From positions 6,353,135 through 6,417,134 of the forward strand of contig NC_135255.1 in assembly GCF_964204865.1 (NCBI RefSeq): DNA of 64,000 nt. The letters are read 5' to 3'. This DNA comes from Styela clava (Eukaryota; Chordata; Ascidiacea; Stolidobranchia; Styelidae). The position numbers and the translations under genes are program-made. Shown here piece by piece: positions 54,568 through 64,000 of the stretch (its first letter is position 1; each line of letters starts with the position of its first letter). The notes under the pieces were generated by a model, which had not been told where the DNA came from, did not search any database, and saw nothing but the letters and a program-made list of their open reading frames with translations.

Positions 54568-56485
54568 AGACACGACTTAGTTTTGGTGGTAAAAAATGTA
54601 AATCAAACAGCAGGGTTGTACAAATTATAATACAGGAAGACCAGCAAGAAATAACTGGGTGAAGAGTAATTACTTAGTATCTCACGAGCCAACATTGAGT
54701 TTCTCGCTGAATTTAATCGTATTTTCAACCCTAAATATTAACTTTTTAATATAGAAGTAAAATGATATTTTCTGTTGTTTGCTGTCTAGTTCTGTTTTAT
54801 TAGCTGAATTGTTATTTATCCGACGCTGACACTAAATATTCATAGTTTCTAATATGTGTATTGAAATGGTTTATTTTTGAACGAAAAGTTAACAAGTTAA
54901 GTTAGTTAATCTTAGTTACACTGCACGCATGCCAGGTCATATTTATTAATCCCTCCTCGCTTAATTGTATGTTTTTCTTTTTAGCTCATCCTCTGCTAAT
55001 AGGTGGTCATTTTGTACACGAAACTGGAAGTAATGAAATACAATAATATGCAGCAATAATAGCGAAAGTAGTTCTGGTTCATTCGCGAGCCGTTTTTCCG
55101 GAGTTCCTAACATTTCAAATTTTTCATTTTGTCAAGGCTAGTTTTTTCTTATACATTTTGTTTCGTCTCTGTACAAAATATTTCATATAGTTTTTGATTG
55201 TGATTAAATTGATGTGTTTTATTATTGCTCGATCTGTTTATAATCGGTTTGTGCGCTTGATATCCCAACGGTTGTTGTTCCGACTTCTTTTCAGAAGGTG
55301 CACTCTGGCTGTCGGGTATCCAATGTAGTGTAAAAAAAAATGATTTTTTGTGATTGGTTGCTAAATCTGTAGTATGCTGCACTGTTGTATACTTGAGGCT
55401 TACATAGAATATTCATATTTTCCAGCGCATAGAAAACAGTCCCAAACAGGCTGGAAAGGCAGAAAATATCCCATTTACATTGCACACATGCCGAGCCATA
55501 TTATTCAAGCCTTTGCTTAATCGTTTGTTCTTCTATTTTAGCTGATCCTCTGCTAATAAGTGGACATTTATAAACTCATTTTACTACTTTAACTTTCTTC
55601 TAATTTTAATGTTGGAGAGTGTTAGAATATTTTAGAATAAAACACGTCCAGCTAACTGTTAACTGAAGGCGCGTGTTGGATGTAATTGTGACAAAATTAT
55701 ATCAGTCTGAGCTTTTAAAAAATAAAAATGCGGATTTTACTGGCTTTCATGTAGGTACATCCTGAAACTCCTATTTGTAGTGCGATTGTTTAAAAATCAA
55801 ATTCTAAAATATGTTAACGTGACTATAAATATTAAAGAAAACAAATCCCCCAAAACAAATAAACCCTCTTTTAGTTTAGTACAAAATATAAAACGCCGTT
55901 AACAATATAAAGAGAAAAATATGGGATACCTGTAAAGAAGAAAAATGTCTGTCCATTACATACTTCTACGAACATTTGTTTCTGTAGTTCTTTGCGTTTC
56001 ATACTTTTTCATTTTTTTTTTGTTGTCAAGACTTTATGATAGTTTTTGATTTTACAGTTTTTTGCTCTTGGTTTAAAAAAGAACATAATATTATAGTGTG
56101 AATTTAAAAAGTAGGTTGAAATACTGATATAAAAATTATTTTTTGCTTGGAGTGATCGTGTTCGCGGTATTAGCCTCGTTGGATAGGAGCAATGCTGTTT
56201 CCCAACCACGCGAATAGAAACTGGTATATGATTATGAACTGATTTTAGCCATTTATCAGCCCAACTAGCTCAACTAATTTGGCTATCTTTGCAACCTATT
56301 TTTTATATTGACAATTTTAACATTACATGGAAATTGTAAAGAAGTATATCAAATGTGAATTTTTCGATGTGCAAAATACAAAATACGACGTTGGCATGGC
56401 ATAAAATTCTGCGCACACAACTCGATTTATCAGTTGGATAGATTGAGTGAACATTTATTTTTTTTACCACCTACAGTAGCCAAAC

Positions 56486-58449
56486 CCGATGAGTTTTCTA
56501 ACCAAACACCGATATAATTAACATCAGTGTACAATGTATTTAAATTAAAAAACGTAGCAGGATCCAAAACATTAATTTCTTTATATCTGAAATATGGCTT
56601 TTTCAAATTTGAAAAATTGTGTGGCATGAATAATGCTTGCAAACTGTTACTTTAACTTGTTTGGACTGAACACCTGAGATAATAATTACATAGCATGTAA
56701 ATGTCGGCAATTTCTGCTTTAAAATATTAATATCGTCGTTTTATCGTTGTTGTCGGATTGGTATCGGCGACAAAAGGTATCGGTACATCTCTTAGTTGGA
56801 ATCTCTAGTATAATGTAATGGACGTTAATGTATTGTTTAAAATAGATATACACTTCATGCGTTATTGTATCAAATATTATGTTGTAAAACAATATACTCT
56901 TTCACTGCAAACCTCGTATGATATCAAATACCATCTTTTTTAAGCCATCAAGCATGTAATAGTATGTTACACATACTACTACTAAGATTTATTTCCTCAG
57001 CAACAGACAAAGTTTAATTGTTTTCTTCCGTATATATATTTGACCCGGGGTTATTTCAAAAGTTATCGGGCGTTGTACTTTCAGTGAATGACCGCTCATA
57101 GACTTCTCTCTTTAAGGCAATTCATCTTCTGTTCGTGGGGAGAAAAGAGGCATGTTGACTTCAACAAAATCTTGTATCGGTTTTGTCTCCTCATATTCTT
57201 GTTTGTTTATAGTTATTTCGGATCATTGCAGGTCGGCTATTTAAAAGTTAATTCGCATTTGAAGTTTGTCGTTCAAGTAGTGTTAATTTAATTGCTGTAA
57301 TAATCGGATTGTTTGCTTGTTTTATATTTTGGTTAAATGATAGGGTTTATTCAAATTGCATAAATTAATGTTGCTATTGTTTGCATCTTTTGGAATTAAG
57401 TATGTTGTAGACATACTTAGGTTGGTCGTAAACTTTAGCAACCCAATACATTATGACCGAGTATGACAGATGTCCCAATATATTGGCTTATGTGAAAAGT
57501 AGGGTTAATTGTTTTGGCTTCTACATTATGCGTTTCGACCTCTACAATAATCATTTTTATCAGCACACTATTTGACGTTTTTCATCACATATTATTCGTT
57601 TCTCGTACTTTGGTTTATGTAGACTGGATATTTCATTGCCAGTAACAGAATTCAATCATATTCAAAGATGTGTAGTTGTTAATATCGGGAAATAAGTGTT
57701 AAGGGAGTTGATGTTGCGCAGCGTCACCGCCCAACACGTTATAGGCGTCTTGTAGAGCCTCATCATACGTAATAAGTTGCTCATAATTTACTTCCTCTAC
57801 TATAAAAGTGCATAAGAAATAAATGTATATATATTTTTACAGGATTTTTCAATTATGGAACTTGACGAATCTTTCTGTTTTTCAAAAGAAAATACAACTC
57901 AATTATTTGAATAAGAAGAAGAGTTTTATTAAACATAACTGAGATGTGCTAGCCAACAAATGCATCGAGTCCACACAAGACTTTGATATAGAAAAATAGA
58001 CTGATGTTTGAGACTGTATTTCATTGCCATACGTACTTTAAGCTCGTATGTATGTGCACTGATTACTAATATGTAATCGCAAACAAATGCATTGGGCAGC
58101 ACATACACATGTCTTTTATATCAAATAAGACTGTTGTTTAAAACTATACCAAAATGTCATACACACTGTCAAAGAATTATATGCGGAAGTTTAACATGGG
58201 TCGACCCGCGAGGAACTAACTATTTATGTAATTTGAATAATTGCAAACGGCTTTTTGATTGTATATTTATTATTGAATTGAATCATAACTCAGAAAACTA
58301 AATACAATTGTTATTTGTATTCTAACACCCTGCAATGCAATCCTGTGTTTGATGTCCTGTTATGATAATTTTAAAATGATTCTTTCGTTTTACGTTATTT
58401 TTATATTTTTATTACTGTTATTGTAAATTACTGATTTATTAATTATATT
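56486..58449. other. Spacer between the duplication and the exon array
   Basis: No gene recognised. A GGTATCGG-rich hAT-like end (GGTATCGGTACATCTCTTAG) lies near 56,777-56,796. Short frames such as 57088-57291 and 58092-58301 lack domains. A possible first exon is hinted at by TTTTTACAG near 57,842 and a short ATG frame at 57855, but it ends after 19 codons without a donor. Confidence 0.4.
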
Positions 58450-61400
58450 GTCGTTTATTACTGATATTGTATATTTTTAAATAAGCTTTTTTTGTAATAT
58501 GATGTTTCCATATTTAGCTATCTTATTTGTCATATTTATTATTTTATATTGTATTTTTGGAGATATTTTCAACAGGTAAACAAGATATCGTGACAACGAC
58601 AAAGGAAAAAAAGTATTAACAGGGCTTGCCATCTATAGTGTTCATTTTGATTTTAGTCGGTATAATAATTTTCTAAAGATATTAATACTGATACAATATT
58701 GCACGAAGTATGATGTTTATTGCTGATATTGAATATTTATTGATAAAGCTTTTTTAGTAATATACTGTATCCATATTTTCCTATCTGTGTTTGTCATAAT
58801 CATTAATTTCTCTTCTATTTTTAAGATATTTTCAACAGGAACCAGGATATCGTGACACCGACAAAAGAAGAAAGGTATTAACAGATCTTGCCATGGCTTT
58901 TTTGTTTTTAATATTTTATTTGGTATAGATAGATTTAGACCCATTCCCGCCATTAGGAATAATAGGGTTTTTATTAGGCTTAGATATTTTTAATGTTATT
59001 CTAGCTTCTCAGGCACAGAACTATGAAGGGACTTGGAAAATTAGGAAAAGACGGATACAAGGAAAATCTACAAATTACATGTAAATATTTTTACGAATTT
59101 TATTAGGATTAGATAGAAGAATCTAAGGCACAGAATTTTGAAGGCACTGGAGAAATTGAAAAAAGACGGAATCAGAGACAAATCTGAAAGTCCGGTAAGT
59201 ATGCCCTATCCATATTTCCCTATCTTATTTGTCTTAATCATTAATTTCTCTTCTATTTTTAAGATATTTTCAACAGGAACCAGGATATCGAGACACCGAC
59301 AAAAGAAGAAAAGTATTAACAGGGTTGCCATGGCTTTTTGTTTTTAATATTTTATTTGGTATAGATAGATTTATACCCATTCTCGCCATTAGGAATAATA
59401 GGGTTTTTATTAGGCTTAGATATTTTTAATGGTATTCTAGATTCTCAGGCAAAGAATTATGAAGGCAATAGGGAAATTAAGAAAAGACTGATACAAGGAA
59501 ACAATGGAGAAAATAGGAAAAGACTGATACAAGAAAAATCTACAAATTGAATGTAAATATACTTACAAATTTTATTAGGCTTAGATATTGTTAATGTTAT
59601 CTAAGCTTCACAGGCACAATATTTTGAAGACACTGAAGAAATTAAAAGAAGACGAAATCAGAGACAAATCTGAAATTCCAGTAAGTATATCACAAGTGTT
59701 TCATTAGTCAGGCTTACTCGTTGATTTCAATTTTAGTTCGATATAATATTTTTTTGGTTATATTAATACTGATACAGTAATGCACGAAGTATTATGTTCA
59801 TTGCTGACATTGAATGTTTAATAATAAAGCTTTTTTAGTAATATGCCCTATCCATATTTGCCTATCTTATTTGTCTTAATCATTAATTTCTCTTCTATTT
59901 TTGAGATATTTTCAACAGGAACCAGGATATCGAGACACCGACAAAAGAAGAAAAGTATTAACAGGGTTGCCATGGCTTTTTTGTTTTTAATATTTTATTT
60001 GGTATAGATAGATTTATACCCATTCCCGCCATTAGGAATAATAGGGTTTTTATTAGGCTTAGATACTTTTAATCTTATTCTAGCTTCTCAGGCACAGAAC
60101 TATGAAGGGACTGGGAAAATTAGAAAAAGACGGATGCAAGGAAAATCTACATATTACATGTAAATATTTTTACAAATTTTATTAGGCTTAGATATTGTTA
60201 TTATTATCTTAGCTTCTCAGGCTCAAAATTTTGAAGGCACTGGAGAAATTGAAAAAAGACGGAATCAGAGACAAATCTGATATTCCGGTAAGTATGTTGC
60301 AAGTGTTTTATTAGTCAGGCCTACTCCTTCTATCTAGTGTTCATTTTGATTTTAGTTCGATATAATACTTTTTTGATTATATTAATACTGATACAGTAAT
60401 GCACGAAGTACTATGTTTATTGCTGATTGAATATTTAATATTATTTAATAAAGCTTTTTTCGTAATATGCTGTATCCATATTTTCCTATCTGTGTTTGTC
60501 ATAATCATTAATATCTCTTCTGTTTTTAAGATATTTTCAACAGGAATCAGGATATCGTGACACCGACAAAAGAAGAAAAGTATTAACAGGGTTGCCATGG
60601 TTTTTTTGTTTTTAATATTTTATTTGGTATAGATAGATTTAGACCCATTCCCGCCATTAGGAATAATAGGGTTTTCATTAGGCTTAGATATTTTTATTGG
60701 TATTCTAGCTTCTCAGGCAAAGAATTATGAAGGCAATAGGGAAATTAGGAAAAGACTGATACAAGGAAACAATGAAGAATATAGGAAAAGACTGATACAA
60801 GAAAAATCTACAAATTGAATGTAAATATACTTACAAATTTTATTAGGCTTAGATATTGTTAATGTTATCTAAGCTTCACAGGCACAATATTTTGAAGACA
60901 CTGAAGAAATTAAAAAAAGACGAAATCAGAGACAAATCTGAAATTCCAGTAAGTATATCACAAGTGTTTCATTAGTCAGGCTTACTCGTTGATTTCAATT
61001 TTAGTTCGATATAATATTTTTTTGGTTATATTAATACTGATACAGTAATGCACGAAGTATTATGTTCATTGCTGACATTGAATATTTAATAATAAAGCTT
61101 TTTTAGTAATATGCTCTATCCATATTTGCCTATCTTATTTGTCTTAATCATTAATTTCTCTTCTATTTTTAAGATATTTTCAACAGGAACCAGGATATCG
61201 AGACACCGACAAAAGAAGAAAAATAATAACAGGGTTGCCATGGCTTTTTTGTTTTTAATATTTTATTTGGTATAGATAGATTTATACCCATTCCCGCCAT
61301 TAGGAATAATAGGGTTTTCATTAGGCTTAGATATTTTTATTGGTATTCTAGCTTCTCAGGCAAAGAATTATGAAGGCAATAGGGAAAATTAGGAAAAGAC

Positions 61401-64000
61401 TGGTACAAGGAAACAATGAAGAATATAGGAAAAGACTGATACAAGAAAAATCTACAAATTGAATGTAAATATACTTACAAATTTTATTAGGCTTAGATAT
61501 TGTTAATGTTATCTAAGCTTCACAGGCACAATATTTTGAAGACACTGAAGAAATTAAAAGAAGACGAAATCAGAGACAAATCTGAAATTCCAGTAAGTAT
61601 ATCACAAGTGTTTCATTAGTCAGGCTTACTCGTTGATTTCAATTTTAGTTTGATATAATATTTTTTTGGTTATATTAATACTGATACAGTAATGCACGAA
61701 GTATTATGTTCATTGCTGACATTGAATATTTAATAATAAAGCTTTTTTAGTAATATGCTCTATCCATATTTGCCTATCTTATTTGTCTTAATCATTAATT
61801 TTTTCTTCTATTTTTAAGATATTTTCAACAGGAACCAGGATATCGAGACACCGACAAAAGAAGAAAAGTATTAACAGGGTTGCCATGGCTTTTTTGTTTT
61901 TAATATTTTATTTGGTATAGATAGATTTATACCCATTCCCGCCATTAGGAATAATAGGGTTTTTATTAGGCTCAGATACTTTTAATCTTATTCTAGCTTC
62001 TCAGGCACAGAACTATGAAGGGACTGGGAAAATTAGAAAAAGACGAATGCAAGGAAAATCTACATATTACATGTAAATATTTTTACAAATTTTATTAGGC
62101 TTAGATATTGTTATTATTATCTTAGCTTCTCAGGCTCAAAATTTTGAAGGCACTGGAGAAATTGAAAAAAGACGGAATCAGAGACAAATCTGAAATTCCG
62201 GTAAGTATGTTGCAAGTGTTTTATTAGTCAGGCCTACTCCTTCTATCTAGTGTTCATTTTGATTTTAGTTCGATATAATACTTTTTTGATTATATTAATA
62301 CTGATACAGTAATGCACGAAGTACTATGTTTATTGCTGATTGAATATTTAATATTATTTACTAAAGCTTTTTTCGTAATATGCTGTATCCATATTTTCCT
62401 ATCTGTGTTGGTCATAATCATTAATATCTCTTCTATTTTTAAGATATTTTCAACAGGAATCAGGATATCGTGACACCGACAAAAGAAGAAAAGTATTAAC
62501 AGGGTTGCCATGGTTTTTTTGTTTTTAATATTTTATTTGGTATAGATAGATTTAGACCCATTCCCGCCATTAGGAATAATAGGGTTTTCATTAGGCTTAG
62601 ATATTTTTATTGGTATTCTAGCTTCTCAGGCAAAGAATTATGAAGGCAATAGGGAAATTAGGAAAAGACTGATACAAGGAAACAATGAAGAATATAGGAA
62701 AAGACTGATACAAGAAAAATCTACAAATTGAATGTAAATATACTTACAAATTTTATTAGGCTTAGATATTATTAATGTTATCTAAGCTTCACAGGCACAA
62801 TATTTTGAAGACACTGAAGAAATTAAAAGAAGACGAAATCAGAGACAAATCTGAAATTCCAGTAAGTATATCACAAGTGTTTCATTAGTCAGGCTTACTC
62901 GTTGATTTCAATTTTAGTTCGATATAATATTTTTTTGGTTATATTAATACTGATACAGTAATGCACGAAGTAATATGTTCATTGCTGACATTGAATATTT
63001 AATAATAAAGCTTTTTTAGTAATATGCTCTATCCATATTTGCCTATCTTATTTGTCTTAATCATTAATTTCTCTTCTATTTTTAAGATATTTTCAACAGG
63101 GACCAGGATATCGAGACACCGACAAAAGAAGAAAAGTATTAACAGGGTTGCCATGGCTTTTTTGTTTTTAATATTTTATTTGGTATAGATAGATTTATAC
63201 CCATTCCCGCCATTAGGAATAATAGGGTTTTTATTAGGCTTAGATACTTTTAATCTTATTCTAGCTTCTCAGGCACAGAACTATGAAGGGACTGGGAAAA
63301 TTAGAAAAAGACGGATGCAAGGAAAATCTACATATTACATGTAAATATTTTTACAAATTTTATTAGGCTTAGATATTGTTATTATTATCTTAGCTTCTCA
63401 GGCTCAAAATTTTGAAGGCACTGGAGAAATTGAAAAAAGACGGAATCAGAGACAAATCTGATATTCCGGTAAGTATGTTGCAAGTGTTTTATTAGTCAGG
63501 CCTACTCCTTCTATCTAGTGTTCATTTTGATTTTAGTTCGATATAATACTTTTTTGATTATATTAATACTGATACAGTAATGCACGAAGTACTATGTTTA
63601 TTGCTGATTGAATATTTAATATTATTTAATAAAGCTTTTTTTCGTAATATGCTGTATCCATATTTTCCTATCTGTGTTTGTCATAATCATTAATATCTCT
63701 TCTGTTTTTAAGATATTTTCAACAGGAATCAGGATATCGTGACACCGACAAAAGAAGAAAAGTATTAACAGGGTTGCCATGGTTTTTTTGTTTTTAATAT
63801 TTTATTTGGTATAGATAGATTTAGACCCATTCCCGCCATTAGGAATAATAGGGTTTTCATTAGGCTTAGATATTTTTATTGGTATTCTAGCTTCTCAGGC
63901 AAAGAATTATGAAGGCAATAGGGAAATTAGGAAAAGACTGATACAAGGAAACAATGAAGAATATAGGAAAAGACTGATACAAGAAAAATCTACAAATTGA
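58450..64000 (+). repeat. Tandem array of exon-bearing units of about 0.63 kb, cut by the window end
   Basis: The marker AGGATATCG starts at 58844, 59282, 59924, 60549, 61192, 61837, 62462, 63105 and 63731, with a worn copy at 58582. Full-unit spacings are 642, 625, 643, 645, 625, 643 and 626. Two unit types, X (625) and Y (643), follow the order X Y X Y Y X Y X Y. Each unit has three exon-like segments: e1 (…CCAG/GATATCG to GAAAA/GTATTA, 29 bases), e2 (after CTTCTCAG) and e3 (67 bases after an AG, then GTAAGTAT). Read e3 to e1, the phases fit and give DIETPTKEEK plus a 22-codon stretch containing ILKALEKLKKDGIRDKS. All eight complete e3 copies are open. The product is unrecognised. Confidence 0.85.
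59923..60299 (+). CDS. Candidate 32-codon repeat module (one example unit), hypothetical
   Basis: Example from the X unit. e1 is about 59926-59954, acceptor CCAG before GATATCG, donor AAAA/GTATTA. e3 is about 60225-60291, acceptor TTCTCAG, donor CCG/GTAAGTATG. e1 begins in phase 0 and leaves two bases; e3 supplies one base to complete Lys and ends in phase 0, so e1 plus e3 equals 96 bases and can repeat indefinitely. The peptide is Lys/Glu/Leu-rich and likely helical. The intervening e2 (about 60092-60159) resembles e3 but is 68 bases and would break the frame; in Y units e2 has an in-frame stop. A rival reading uses the earlier AG (GGAACCAGG) and joins e1 to e2 in another frame, ending at a stop. 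No known family is recognised and expression is unproven. Confidence 0.4.

Larger units (their letters stand above)
50635..56485 (+). repeat. Tandem segmental duplication, copy B
   Basis: Direct repeat of copy A. Private features: an internal 174-bp tandem duplication at its left end, an 896-bp hAT-like element, and a segment of about 730 bp (about 54,057-54,786) absent from A that includes a LINE fragment. The shared backbone after removing these is roughly 4 kb in both copies. Confidence 0.85.

Noticed and set aside
57904-57920. TATTTGAATAAG resembles the 3' part of a known ascidian spliced leader
   Set aside because: No GT donor follows (AAGAAGAAG), no Sm site is visible downstream and there is no repeat of the unit, so an SL RNA gene is not supported.
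58717-62511. Recurrent minus-strand frames of 73-78 codons in the array
   Set aside because: They recur only because the unit recurs, and they cross the plus-strand splice signals and introns. Composition is hydrophobic/low-complexity with no domain.
58450-64000. CRISPR-like array
   Set aside because: Units of about 0.63 kb with no short conserved repeats separated by unique spacers, in a clearly eukaryotic window.

Overview
This is a 64 kb, AT-rich animal nuclear window. Split genes with GT/AG introns, a metazoan-type PRMT7 and CEP131, and many retroelement and hAT-like remnants rule out a prokaryote. Short introns, single-exon housekeeping genes, tRNA-derived SINEs and small palindromic MITEs suggest a compact invertebrate genome. 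An ascidian (tunicate) is my best guess, but this is inference and not proven from the sequence.

Gene-rich left half (about 1.4-30.4 kb). Six protein genes can be read exactly: a PH-domain/proline-rich protein (1486-2577, +); PRMT7, six exons (9489-14834, +); PSMA6, three exons (16916-14905, -), convergent with PRMT7 with only 70 bp between stop codons; CEP131, one 3.16 kb coding exon (18255-21416, +); SNRPG, single exon (23278-23045, -); and PSMC3/Rpt5, eleven exons (23765-30393, +). Two are proteasome subunits, one from the 20S ring and one from the 19S ATPase ring. SNRPG has a truncated copy whose start codon is lost (9150-9004) just upstream of PRMT7. Introns carry SINEs, MITEs and hAT-like elements, several with intact target-site duplications.

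Repeat-rich right half (30.4-64 kb). I recognise no complete conserved gene here. It holds a LINE fragment with an RNase H start (35.2 kb), nested palindromes (37.8 kb), a series of diverged exon-like modules (39-51 kb), and a direct tandem duplication of about 6.6 kb (copy A about 43.9-50.5 kb, copy B about 50.6-56.5 kb). Each copy carries a hAT-like insertion missing from the other, so each serves as the empty site for the other.

From about 58.45 kb to the window end is an array of units of about 625-645 bp. Each unit contains small exon-like segments with splice signals; in one reading they join into a repeating 32-codon, Lys/Leu-rich module. The array runs off the window. It is the most likely undescribed system here, either an expanding repeat-protein gene or an exon-derived satellite.

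All coordinates, exon joins and identities were worked out by eye. No alignment, folding or database search was run.
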